33,330 nucleotides of DNA from Bacteroidaceae bacterium (lineage in GTDB: Bacteria; Bacteroidota; Bacteroidia; Bacteroidales; Bacteroidaceae). Below the pieces are notes generated by a model. The model searched no databases. It was not told the origin of the DNA and saw nothing but the letters and a program-made list of their open reading frames with translations. Below, piece by piece: positions 7,863 through 15,829 of this stretch. The DNA lies in NCBI GenBank assembly GCA_024401275.1, contig JAKSLJ010000035.1:1-33330 (forward strand), given 5' to 3'. Positions within the stretch are counted from its first letter, which is position 1, and every line of letters begins with the position of its first letter. The translations under genes and the position numbers were made by a program.

Positions 7863-8510
7863 TTAGTTCTTCAAACAATTGGTCAAACCTGCGAAAACCT
7901 CATCCTTGCGGTCGCACATCTTTCTGCGGAAACGAGCGCTTCCAGGAAACAACCTTGTACCTTTCTTGTTGAGAGCTTCCTTGTCAGTAATCCATTCTTC
8001 AGCCTTATAGATTCCCGGGTGATTCTTCACATTCTCTGAATAGTCAAAGATTATGCGGTTCAAGATGGCTTTCATGTGTCCATCTTTGCATTCTACAGAA
8101 ACCACATAAGAAGTGGCAGCTCGGTCGTGCGAGATGATGGTCTGCTTGAATTCTATCCATTCCTTTACGGTAACAATCATCGAATGTTCAGCCTTATCAA
8201 CAAGGGCAATCTGACTGCCAGTAAGCTGATTCTCGGAACTTGTCAAGTCCTTGAAATAGCCGTAAACGAGGTTGTAGATTTCCTCTGCGCTCTTTCCTGG
8301 CGCGTCAACATTAAGTTCCCACTGAACTCTGCCGTCAACCTCAGGCACAGCTCCTTTGAGATACTTTGAGTCGTCCTTCTTCTTTTTCGACTTCTTTACT
8401 GGCGTTTGCTCTTTAGCCTTTGCCGTCGTCTCTGTTGGAATCTCCCAGTTGTTCTGCGCCATTGCAGCCAAAGGGAGCATGATAGATATGATTAACAGAA
8501 ATCTTTTCAT
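7863..8510 (-). CDS. DUF4468-type secreted protein
   Basis: From the ATG at 8510 this gives a 215-residue protein with a clear signal peptide (MKRFLLIISIMLPLAAMAQ, cleaved after AMA). A lysine-rich linker (KKSKKKKDD) follows, and then a domain with the WELNVDAPGKSAEEIY opening and the YVVSVECKDGHMKAILNRI strand of the Bacteroidota DUF4468 family. That family is periplasmic or surface-exposed and of unknown function. A longer start at 8570 is open but would lie upstream of the expected transcription start, since the promoter box is at 8568-8575. It leads a probable operon with the small membrane protein and the putative porin. Confidence is good on the family and low on role. Confidence 0.75.
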   Translation of the reverse strand: MKRFLLIISIMLPLAAMAQNNWEIPTETTAKAKEQTPVKKSKKKKDDSKYLKGAVPEVDGRVQWELNVDAPGKSAEEIYNLVYGYFKDLTSSENQLTGSQIALVDKAEHSMIVTVKEWIEFKQTIISHDRAATSYVVSVECKDGHMKAILNRIIFDYSENVKNHPGIYKAEEWITDKEALNKKGTRLFPGSARFRRKMCDRKDEVFAGLTNCLKN

Positions 8511-8567
8511 CGTCATTTTGTTTTTATATTCCGATTTATGCATGTAAAAACGCATATAATTGCGCGG

Positions 8568-8575
8568 CAAAATTA
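8568..8575 (-). promoter_or_regulatory. Promoter -7 box for the DUF4468-porin operon
   Basis: The minus strand reads TAATTTTG followed by CCGCGC. A transcript from here would start near 8562 and give a leader of about 50 bases before the ATG at 8510, which argues against the upstream start codon at 8570. Confidence 0.6.
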
Positions 8576-8687
8576 CAAAAAAAAGATAACAAAAAAGAAA
8601 GTTTTCACATTTTATTTACACCACCATGCAAAATGCTTGCGTTAGTTAAGTATGTTTCCCCTCAGAAAAACATGTTTTGCCCGAAAG

Positions 8688-9956
8688 TCACTTCACTTTC
8701 ATAAGCTCCGCAAGATTTGTAGTATATCTCTGCGACATGTATTCGCGCTTCAGTTGCGAACGCTTTGAATAGTACTGCACAGCAGACTTCACGACAGAAT
8801 AACCTTGAGCTTTGTTTATGCGGTCTATAACGGCATTCAGCCTGTGCTGCTTACGCCGATCCACTTTGTCGAAAAGATTCTGCTCTATTATCTTGTCAGA
8901 CGAAATCTCGGACAGTATAACACCCGCCTTCTTGTAATAATAAAGCACATTCGGATTCCAATGATGACGAATAACTCCTGTAGCAGCCTTTATCATCTCT
9001 CTCGTGTCGTTTGTTGCCACGCTGAAAGGTATTGTCGCACTGATAATGTTTGACGGCAAATCCGTGCGGAAACGACTTGTGTAGGCAAAGACGGTTATAA
9101 GCTTGCATACAGAATGTTGCTTGCGCAGTTTCTCAGCACAGCGTGAGGCAAAATTTGCCACAGCTGCTTCAAGGTCTTCTCGCTTGCAAATGCCTTGATC
9201 AGAGAAGGAGCGGGAAGTGCAAATAGACTGTTTCTCAGGCAGTTCATCCACATCTATACAACTTATGCCGTTAAGTTCCTGCCATATTCTAAAGCCGTTT
9301 ATCTTGAACATTCGTCTCACCCACTGCGGATTCAATTCCGCAAAATCCTTTGCCGTACGAATGCCATGATAATTAAGTTTCTCAAAAGTCTGCCGTCCTA
9401 TGCCCCAGACATCCTCAACTGGAAATTTCTCAAGTGCCTTCAGTCGTTTTTCTTCCGTGTCAATCATGCAGACTCCGTTGTAACCTTTATACAGCTTGCC
9501 GTATTTCGAAGCCATCTTTGCTAGGGTTTTCGTCGGAGCAATGCCGAGAGTTACGGGTATTCCGACTCCTCGCGTTATAGTCTGACGGCACTCACGGGCA
9601 AGTTCCAGAATCTTCTCACATGACTCAAATCCGCTCATGTCCAGAAAGCCCTCGTCAATGCTATACTGATAAAACTTGTCTGAACACTGCGAAAGAAGCG
9701 ACATCACTCTATGGCTGAGGTCGCCATAAAGCGTATAATTACTGGAAAAAATTGCCACATCATTCTTCTCCAGAAAGTCCTTCACCTGATAGAGCGGCGT
9801 TCCCATTTTTATGCCAAGAGCCTTTGCCTCCTTACTTCGTGCCACGATGCAGCCGTCGTTATTCGACAGAATAACAACCGGTTTGCCGTTCAGGTCGGGG
9901 CGAAAAACTCGCTCGCATGAAGCATAGAAATTATCGCAATCGCAAAGAAGCCACAT
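8688..9956 (-). CDS. umuC: Y-family DNA polymerase V catalytic subunit
   Basis: A 422-residue UmuC-type translesion polymerase, the same size as the enterobacterial protein. The palm motif DCDNFYASCERVFRP (6-20) carries catalytic D6. The second motif YSIDEGFLDM carries D101 and E102, the same position as the catalytic pair in E. coli UmuC. The helix-hairpin-helix region (about 180-205) and a little-finger domain follow, with a basic C-terminus. It copies past damaged bases at the cost of accuracy, activated by UmuD' and RecA filaments. It is transcribed away from the umuD gene at 10075, sharing a 118-base intergenic region. In most bacteria umuD and umuC form one operon, so the divergent layout is notable. 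No frameshift or loss of active-site residues is seen. Confidence 0.93.
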   Translation of the reverse strand: MWLLCDCDNFYASCERVFRPDLNGKPVVILSNNDGCIVARSKEAKALGIKMGTPLYQVKDFLEKNDVAIFSSNYTLYGDLSHRVMSLLSQCSDKFYQYSIDEGFLDMSGFESCEKILELARECRQTITRGVGIPVTLGIAPTKTLAKMASKYGKLYKGYNGVCMIDTEEKRLKALEKFPVEDVWGIGRQTFEKLNYHGIRTAKDFAELNPQWVRRMFKINGFRIWQELNGISCIDVDELPEKQSICTSRSFSDQGICKREDLEAAVANFASRCAEKLRKQHSVCKLITVFAYTSRFRTDLPSNIISATIPFSVATNDTREMIKAATGVIRHHWNPNVLYYYKKAGVILSEISSDKIIEQNLFDKVDRRKQHRLNAVIDRINKAQGYSVVKSAVQYYSKRSQLKREYMSQRYTTNLAELMKVK

Positions 9957-10061
9957 GATTTAATAGACTTATTTTACTAATTATGTTCTCTTACTTATGT
10001 TATAGAAATAAGGAAATATTAGTTTTTGGAGATTATGCTTGCAGAATTGTTTTATATTTTA

Positions 10062-10069
10062 TAATTTTG
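10062..10069 (+). promoter_or_regulatory. Promoter -7 box abutting the umuD start codon
   Basis: TAATTTTG is followed by CCGCC and then the ATG at 10075. A TTG lies about 14 bases upstream (10048-10050), closer than usual for a -33 element, so the upstream element is uncertain. The box implies transcription starting at or next to the ATG. Confidence 0.55.
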
Positions 10070-10074
10070 CCGCC

Positions 10075-10530
10075 ATGAACAAAGACAACATCAAACTCAC
10101 CTTCGTAAAAAGTGCCTTCACTGCCAAGCAAGAACTTCAGTACGCTAGTGGCGGAATAAAAGCAGGTTTTCCATCACCTGCACAGGATTACATGGACGAA
10201 TCTATTGATTTCAACCGTGATTTCATTCTTCATCCGGAGTGCACTTTCTATGCTCGCTGTTCTGGCGATTCCATGATTGAGGCGGGCATAAACGATGGCG
10301 ATCTTCTGGTTATAGACAAACTTATCAAGCCGAAAGACGGAAACATCGTCGTGGCTTACATCGACGGGGAATTCACACTTAAGACTCTAAAAATCAACAA
10401 GGAAGGCAAGCACAAGAAAGCTTACCTCGTGCCTGCCAACCCTGATTTTGAGCCTATAGAGGTCGATGAATATAACGACTTCCGTATCTGGGGTGTCCTT
10501 CTTTATTGCATAAAGGATTTTTCCAGATAA
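10075..10530 (+). CDS. umuD: UmuD-like S24 self-cleaving peptidase
   Basis: From the ATG at 10075 the product is 151 residues. It carries the LexA/UmuD S24 fold: an A30-G31 cleavage site in GGIKAGFPSPA, the nucleophile S66 in CSGDSMIEAG, and the general base K103 in GEFTLKTLK. The distances (36 residues from cleavage site to serine, 37 from serine to lysine) equal those in E. coli UmuD. RecA filament contact should trigger self-cleavage to UmuD', which joins UmuC to make Pol V. A longer start at 10039 lies upstream of the promoter box and adds no homology. There is no N-terminal DNA-binding domain, so it is not a LexA repressor. It is divergent from umuC and converges with the GH43 gene 14 bases downstream. 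Confidence 0.92.
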   Translation: MNKDNIKLTFVKSAFTAKQELQYASGGIKAGFPSPAQDYMDESIDFNRDFILHPECTFYARCSGDSMIEAGINDGDLLVIDKLIKPKDGNIVVAYIDGEFTLKTLKINKEGKHKKAYLVPANPDFEPIEVDEYNDFRIWGVLLYCIKDFSR

Positions 10531-10544
10531 GTTAGCGCTTTCCG

Positions 10545-12251
10545 CTATTCTTCTTCAAAGTGGAACCAGTCAACATCCACATAGCCGCCTAACTTCTTCG
10601 TTGCATAGTTGAAGATGGCAAACTTTGTGCCCATGAAATGGCGAGTGTAGTCAAAACGCATTGCCACTTCGCGACCGATGGATTTCCAATTCTCACCGTC
10701 TGTGCTGTAGCTGAAACTTGCCATGTCGCGACCAGGGTTGAAGTCGCCATGAATCTTCAGATAAACCATCTTGCCCTTCAGTTTCACTTCCTCAAGCACT
10801 TCCACATCCACGCGATCGATGTTTCGTGGCTGCTTGAAAACTGCCTTTTCCTCGGTAAGCTGAAGTACAGTCTTGCCGCCTTTCTTCACGATTCGGAGTA
10901 CACCACTATCGCCATTGTATGCCGCAAATCCGCAGATGTCGCCATCCTTCATCTTGCTGATATCCATTGCAATAGCACCTGTACATTCTGGTCCTGACAT
11001 GCGTTGTGTGAGAGTATTTGGCGCAACATTCAGATTATCAACCACGCGAGCAGTCTTAAGTCGCATGAAGCCAGGACGCTCTGTCAAGCTCCAAGCCTCG
11101 TCTATCGGATTGTGGTTCCACTGCCAGTAGAGCTTTAGTCCCATGTTTGCGTGGTACGAACCTTTGTTCATTCTGTTCATAGCTTCAACAGGAAGGTCGA
11201 ACTCGTCGCTGCCTATTATGCCTTTCACTGAAGGATGTTTCTTGCTGAGATCTGACGGAGTCTTGTAGGCACGCTTGTCCAAACGGATGTCACCCGATGG
11301 ATTGTCACCCTTGCTCTCTGTAACAGCATTGTTTATCTTACCAGTAAACTCACCCACCATTGGCCAACCGTCAATCCAAGTTACAGGAAGCGTACAAGGC
11401 ACGCGACCAATACCGCCACGATCCTGGAAGATAAGTGCCATCCAGCCTTTATCGCTCTGATCGTCACCCACTAGACAGCCCTGTCCTACTCCACCGTAAG
11501 TCTCAAACGGAGTCTCCAAGATAATTTTCTTCTCGTAAGGACCTTCTATATTGTCAGCACGATAGCAAACCTCACGGCGGAATCTGCCCTGAACACCCCA
11601 TTTCATTGAAATCATACAGAGGTAGTACTTGCCATTGTGCTTTATTACTGAAGAACCTTCAAGGAGCGAACCTCTCTCTTCAGCATCGCGCTCGAAGAGT
11701 TGCTTGTCTATGCCACCCTTTAGCGGTTCAAAGGTCTGAGGGTCAAGCTGCTTTAGTCTGCCATTCTCGCAAAACATATAAACCATTCCATCTTCATCGA
11801 AGAATAGTGAGCCGTCGTGCATATGTGGAGGACGGGCTACAAGTGTCCAAGGTCCTTCTGCCTTGTCAGCGGAATAGACAAATCCCTTGCCTGGTGCGCC
11901 GTTTGCAGTGAACCACACATAGAACTTGCCCATGTGGTAACGTATGCTTGAAGCCCATTGTCCCTGACCGTAAACGGTTGCACCGCCTTCAAGATTGTAG
12001 CGCGGACCATCATCTATGCGGTCGAACACATAGCTGACAATCTCCCAGTTCACCATGTCTTTCGATTTCATTATTGGTGCGCCTGGCATAAGGTGCATTG
12101 TAGTGGAAACCATGTAGTAAGTATCCTGAACCTTGCATACGCTGATGTCCGGAACATCGGCGTTGATGACAGGATTGCGGTAGGTTTCTTGAGCAAAAGT
12201 ATTTAGCGAAGTTGCCAATACCATCACAAGGATTGCAAAAAACTTTTTCAT
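10545..12251 (-). CDS. Secreted glycoside hydrolase family 43 enzyme
   Basis: A 568-residue protein with a signal peptide (1-20, cut after TFA). The five-bladed GH43 propeller fills about 24-330, with the likely catalytic base D35 in NADVPDIS, the pKa modulator D146 in HDGSLFF, and the general acid E198 in SLLEGSS. A C-terminal beta-sandwich (about 370-566) matches the companion domain of GH43 beta-xylosidases and arabinosidases. It would trim xylose or arabinose from plant hemicellulose in the periplasm or at the cell surface. It stands alone on its strand, with its own promoter box at 12304-12311, and no SusC/SusD pair is seen nearby. The precise substrate cannot be read from sequence by eye. 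Confidence 0.88.
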   Translation of the reverse strand: MKKFFAILVMVLATSLNTFAQETYRNPVINADVPDISVCKVQDTYYMVSTTMHLMPGAPIMKSKDMVNWEIVSYVFDRIDDGPRYNLEGGATVYGQGQWASSIRYHMGKFYVWFTANGAPGKGFVYSADKAEGPWTLVARPPHMHDGSLFFDEDGMVYMFCENGRLKQLDPQTFEPLKGGIDKQLFERDAEERGSLLEGSSVIKHNGKYYLCMISMKWGVQGRFRREVCYRADNIEGPYEKKIILETPFETYGGVGQGCLVGDDQSDKGWMALIFQDRGGIGRVPCTLPVTWIDGWPMVGEFTGKINNAVTESKGDNPSGDIRLDKRAYKTPSDLSKKHPSVKGIIGSDEFDLPVEAMNRMNKGSYHANMGLKLYWQWNHNPIDEAWSLTERPGFMRLKTARVVDNLNVAPNTLTQRMSGPECTGAIAMDISKMKDGDICGFAAYNGDSGVLRIVKKGGKTVLQLTEEKAVFKQPRNIDRVDVEVLEEVKLKGKMVYLKIHGDFNPGRDMASFSYSTDGENWKSIGREVAMRFDYTRHFMGTKFAIFNYATKKLGGYVDVDWFHFEEE

Positions 12252-12303
12252 TGGTAATATAATTTTAGTTATTCTTTTTTCATGAGAGAAATAATATTCT
12301 GCG

Positions 12304-12311
12304 CAAAGTTA
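12304..12311 (-). promoter_or_regulatory. Promoter -7 box for the GH43 gene
   Basis: The minus strand reads TAACTTTG, followed by CGCAG. It lies 52 bases upstream of the GH43 start, giving a leader of about 45 bases. Confidence 0.65.
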
Positions 12312-12418
12312 ACAAATATTTTATTAATGTAAAGGAAATCTGCGAAAAACTTTGTCTCAAAACATAAAAGATGTCATTTTCCGTCTTTTATCCTTGTCAA
12401 TTTCTATAGATTTTTTCC

Positions 12419-12426
12419 TACCTTTG
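12419..12426 (+). promoter_or_regulatory. Promoter -7 box for recQ
   Basis: TACCTTTG followed by CAG is a canonical -7 element, with TTG at 12394-12396 as a plausible -33 element 22 bases upstream. The leader would begin near 12431, so the 14-bp repeats at 12434-12489 would make up almost the whole 5' untranslated region. Confidence 0.7.
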
Positions 12427-12433
12427 CAGTATA

Positions 12434-12489
12434 GAATTACGCATCAGGAATTACGACATTAGAATTACGACACAGGAAATACGGCACTG
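12434..12489. repeat. Tandem repeat, four 14-bp units, in the recQ leader
   Basis: Four adjacent 14-bp units start at 12434, 12448, 12462 and 12476. They read GAATTACGCATCAG, GAATTACGACATTA, GAATTACGACACAG and GAAATACGGCACTG. They sit between the predicted transcription start and the recQ ATG at 12496, with only a short A-run left between array and gene. Confidence 0.9.
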
Positions 12490-12495
12490 AAAAAA

Positions 12496-14406
12496 ATGAC
12501 CAAGCACGAGATATTGAAAAAATATTGGGGCTACGACAACTTCCGCGGCATACAGGAGCAGATTATCGACGAGATAATGGCTGGACGCGACGTGCTCGGT
12601 CTTATGCCTACCGGCGGTGGCAAGAGCATCACTTTTCAGGTGCCGGCACTCGCCATGGAGGGAGTCTGCATTGTAGTAAGCCCGCTCATAGCGCTCATGA
12701 AAGACCAGGTGCAGAACCTCCGCAAGCGCAACATCAAGGCTGCTGCCATTTACAGCGGAATGTCGCACAACAAAATTCTTGAAACTCTGGAAAATGCAGT
12801 CTATGGAGGCGTGAAGATTCTATATGTCTCGCCAGAACGACTGGAGAGTGAGCTCTTTCAGGCGAAACTATCGCACATGAAAGTCAGCTTCTTCACTATC
12901 GACGAAAGCCATTGCATCTGTCAGTGGGGATATGATTTCCGTCCGTCGTACCTAAAGATTGCCGACATTCGCCGCATTCATCCAACAAAGCCAATTCTCG
13001 CACTCACCGCAACAGCCACTCCTGCCGTTGTCGCCGACATCCAGGAAAAGCTGTCCTTCAAGCAGACAAACTGCTTGAGCATGAGTTTCCATCGTCCTAA
13101 TCTGACATACATTGTACAGAAAACAGACAACAAGGTGAATGAGATGCTGAAGCTTCTTACCGAGACGGAAGGCTCAGCAATAGTCTATGTGTCAAGCAGA
13201 GACAAGACAACGGAAATAGCCGATTTGTTAAGGAAGGTTGGCATTAGCGCCGAAGGTTACAACGCAGGATTAACCAGCCTGCACCGCGATGTTCGTCAGC
13301 AGAAATGGACCGACGATCGCACACGCGTCATCGTGGCAACAAATGCTTTTGGCATGGGCATTGACAAGCCGGATGTAAGACTGGTTATTCATTTCGATTG
13401 CCCGACTTCCATAGAAGCATATTTCCAAGAGGCAGGCCGTGCAGGTCGTGACGGAAAACCGGCAAAGGCGATATTGCTTGCGTCAAACAAGGAGGCAAAT
13501 CGACTGAAACAGAAACTTGCCGCAGAATATCCGGAAAAGGACTTTATAAGCCGCATATACGAGCTTGTAGGTTGCTTCTACGAGGTTGGGGTAGGTTGTG
13601 GCAAAGGGTATTCACGTATATTCGACATGAGCAAGTTCTGCAAGACATACAAGTTGTTCCCAGCACATGCCTCTTCGGCACTGCATATCCTAAGCAATGC
13701 CGGCTACATCAGATACGACGATGAGCGTAACTCAATGTCGAAGATACGCTTCATTGTTGACCGCGACGAGCTCTACCACATAGGTTCAATACCTGAACGA
13801 CTCACCGACTTCATGCAGGAACTTCTACGCAACCATTCCGGACTCTTTACCAGCTATGTTACCATTCAAGAAGAGCGCATAGCTGACGAGCTGCAAATCA
13901 CACCGCAAGAAGTTTATGAAATGTTCTTGGAACTCTCACGCTATGGCATTATCCGCTATATTCCGCGCAGTAAGGAGCCGCTCATAACCTTTGTCATCGA
14001 CCGTGTAGCGCCTGAGTATTTCTTTCTGCCTAAGGAGTGCTATCAGCTTCTCAAGGAGAAAGCCACAGTACGCATAGAGAAGATGGTGCAGTACATCACC
14101 GACACCACAACCTGCCGTTCAAAACTACTTCTAGATTATTTCGGAGAAAAGTTTCAAGAAGACTGCCTGCAGTGCGATAACTGCCAGAACATGAATAGAC
14201 ATGAGGCAGCAGAAGATTCCGCCATTAGCGCAGACAGTTCCACCGCCATAGAAGCCTACGTCATGCAGAAACTAGCAGACCGGCAGATGCACCACATCAG
14301 CGAACTCTATACAGCAGACATCCCGTCGCCCAAACTCATGAGGACAATCCAGCAGATGCTTCAGGAGGAGAAAATAAAGTCCAGGGGCACTCTTATAGGA
14401 TATTAA
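12496..14406 (+). CDS. recQ: RecQ-family ATP-dependent DNA helicase
   Basis: A 636-residue SF2 helicase. The Q-motif region WGYDNFRGIQ (11-20), Walker A MPTGGGKS with K43, and a DESH box (136-139, in place of DEAH) are followed by CQWGYDFRP. The second RecA-like lobe carries QEAGRAGRDG. Late cysteines in CLQCDNC (near 560) form the RecQ zinc site, and a winged-helix RQC-like segment precedes or overlaps them. The C-terminus ends without a recognisable HRDC domain. It unwinds forked and recombination DNA 3' to 5'. The start is fixed by the ATG right after an A-run and by a good promoter box and repeat array upstream. GH5 follows 78 bases downstream on the same strand. Bacteroidota often carry more than one RecQ; which paralogue this is cannot be said. 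Confidence 0.92.
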   Translation: MTKHEILKKYWGYDNFRGIQEQIIDEIMAGRDVLGLMPTGGGKSITFQVPALAMEGVCIVVSPLIALMKDQVQNLRKRNIKAAAIYSGMSHNKILETLENAVYGGVKILYVSPERLESELFQAKLSHMKVSFFTIDESHCICQWGYDFRPSYLKIADIRRIHPTKPILALTATATPAVVADIQEKLSFKQTNCLSMSFHRPNLTYIVQKTDNKVNEMLKLLTETEGSAIVYVSSRDKTTEIADLLRKVGISAEGYNAGLTSLHRDVRQQKWTDDRTRVIVATNAFGMGIDKPDVRLVIHFDCPTSIEAYFQEAGRAGRDGKPAKAILLASNKEANRLKQKLAAEYPEKDFISRIYELVGCFYEVGVGCGKGYSRIFDMSKFCKTYKLFPAHASSALHILSNAGYIRYDDERNSMSKIRFIVDRDELYHIGSIPERLTDFMQELLRNHSGLFTSYVTIQEERIADELQITPQEVYEMFLELSRYGIIRYIPRSKEPLITFVIDRVAPEYFFLPKECYQLLKEKATVRIEKMVQYITDTTTCRSKLLLDYFGEKFQEDCLQCDNCQNMNRHEAAEDSAISADSSTAIEAYVMQKLADRQMHHISELYTADIPSPKLMRTIQQMLQEEKIKSRGTLIGY

Positions 14407-14484
14407 TCTGTGAAAAATGAGTTATCTGAACTAAAATTCAAACCTATCTAATACGCAATATATCTTCATAATACAAAAATCAAA

Positions 14485-15615
14485 ATGAAAAAGCTATCTT
14501 TATTTCTCATGAGCTTCATGCTCATCATGACATCTTGCACTAAGCAGCAGGAAGAGGCTACTGAAAGTGCTAAGTTCGAAATCAAGCGCGGCGTAAACCT
14601 CAGCCATTGGCTCTCACAGAGTGAAGTTCGCGGCGAAGAGCGTGCAAAGCACATCGACGAGGGCGACATCAAGCGACTCAAGGAGTTCGGATTCGACCAT
14701 GTGAGAATCCCTATCGATGAAGAGCAGTTCTGGGACGAGGAAGGCAACAAGCTGCCTGAAGCATGGAAGTTGCTTACTTCTACATTGGACAACTGCCAGA
14801 AGCACGATCTTCGCGCCATCGTTGACCTCCACATCATCCGCTCTCACTACTTCAATGCTGTGAACGAAGGACAGGCAAACACCCTCTTTACCGATTCTGT
14901 AGCCCAAGAGCAGCTCATCGACATGTGGAAGCAGCTCTCTGACTCGCTGAACAGATACCCAACAAGCTTGGTGGCTTACGAGTTCATGAACGAACCTGTA
15001 GCAGACGATCCAGACCAATGGAACCAGCTCATCGCAAAGGTACACAAGGCACTACGCGGCCTGGAGCCTGAGCGTACTCTCGTCATAGGTTCTAACCTCT
15101 GGCAGAGCGTTGGAACATTCAAGGATCTGAAAGTGCCAGAAAACGATTCAAACCTCATACTGAGTTTCCACTATTACGAGCCATTCGTACTCACTCACTA
15201 CACTGCATGGTGGACTCCTGTAGGCAAATACACTGGCAAGGTGGAATATCCTGGTGCAATGATTAGCAAGGAGGAATTTGACAACCAGCCAGACTCAATC
15301 AAGGGACAGATAGAGCGCTACACTCAGGAGTGGAACAAGGACACACTGAAGGCTCAGATTCAAGATGCTATCGATGTGGCTAAGAAATACAACCTGCAGC
15401 TTATCTGCGGCGAATGGGGCTACTTCGAGAAGTCTCCTAAAGAACAGTCTCTCCGTTGGGCAAAGGACATGATAACTGTCTTCGACGAGGATAACCTGGC
15501 ATGGGACCTCTGGTGCTACGACGGTGACTTCGGCTTCTGGAACCCAGACGACAGCGGTTTCAAGGACGAGGAAATGCTCAAAGTGATAATGAGCGGAAAG
15601 AAACTTGGCGAGTAA
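14485..15615 (+). CDS. GH5-family glycoside hydrolase lipoprotein
   Basis: A 376-residue lipoprotein: signal peptide 1-17 with lipobox IMTSC, so C18 is lipidated and the enzyme is membrane-anchored. The rest is a GH5 TIM barrel with GVNLSHWLS near the start, the acid/base E170 in YEFMNEP, H229-Y230 in SFHYYEP, and the nucleophile E310 in ICGEWGY. It should cleave a beta-linked glucan or mannan by the retaining mechanism; the subfamily is not decided. It begins 78 bases after recQ with no clear promoter box, so it may be read through from recQ or use a weaker promoter. Downstream is a 26-bp tandem repeat and a long inverted repeat. It is a likely companion of the other secreted glycan enzymes in this window, but not in their operons. 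Confidence 0.88.
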   Translation: MKKLSLFLMSFMLIMTSCTKQQEEATESAKFEIKRGVNLSHWLSQSEVRGEERAKHIDEGDIKRLKEFGFDHVRIPIDEEQFWDEEGNKLPEAWKLLTSTLDNCQKHDLRAIVDLHIIRSHYFNAVNEGQANTLFTDSVAQEQLIDMWKQLSDSLNRYPTSLVAYEFMNEPVADDPDQWNQLIAKVHKALRGLEPERTLVIGSNLWQSVGTFKDLKVPENDSNLILSFHYYEPFVLTHYTAWWTPVGKYTGKVEYPGAMISKEEFDNQPDSIKGQIERYTQEWNKDTLKAQIQDAIDVAKKYNLQLICGEWGYFEKSPKEQSLRWAKDMITVFDEDNLAWDLWCYDGDFGFWNPDDSGFKDEEMLKVIMSGKKLGE

Positions 15616-15632
15616 GCTTTGACAAAATGTCG

Positions 15633-15736
15633 TGGAATAAACTCCCAAACGAAAATAGAGGAATAAGCTCCCAAACGAAAATAGAGGAATAAGCTCCCAA
15701 ACGAAAATAGGGGAGTAAGAACCTAGACAAAAATGT
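15633..15736. repeat. Tandem repeat, four 26-bp units, downstream of the GH5 gene
   Basis: Units start at 15633, 15659, 15685 and 15711. The middle two are identical and share the core AAGCTCCCAAACGAAAATAG; the first differs at two positions and the last is clearly decayed. The array begins 17 bases after the GH5 stop codon and ends next to a 13-bp inverted repeat. Confidence 0.92.
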
Positions 15737-15737
15737 A

Positions 15738-15804
15738 GGGCGAGGATTTCCGAGCCGTTTTCCAAAGAATTATTTCAATGGTGACGACTGAGAAATCCTC
15801 GCCC
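15738..15804. terminator. Long inverted repeat between convergent GH5 and tadA
   Basis: GGGCGAGGATTTC at 15738-15750 and its exact complement at 15792-15804 form a 13-bp stem with a 41-base loop. It lies between the ends of two convergent genes. The plus-strand arm is followed by TTCTTATG and not a clean T-run. A shared terminator is the most likely reading, but a structured RNA is possible. Confidence 0.5.
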
Positions 15805-15829
15805 TTCTTATGTTCTGTGCTGTATGCTG

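Noticed and set aside
7843-7878. TTG start for the small membrane protein, overlapping the DUF4468 stop
   Set aside because: An ATG at 7842 gives a sound protein. The extension adds only a charged stretch, although translational coupling from the TTG cannot be excluded.
9957-10074. SOS/LexA operator between umuC and umuD
   Set aside because: Only a loose CTTAT/ATAAG repeat is seen; there is no canonical LexA site of any known type.
14400-14484. Promoter for the GH5 gene
   Set aside because: No TAnnTTTG box with a suitable position was found in the 78-base gap, so none is annotated.
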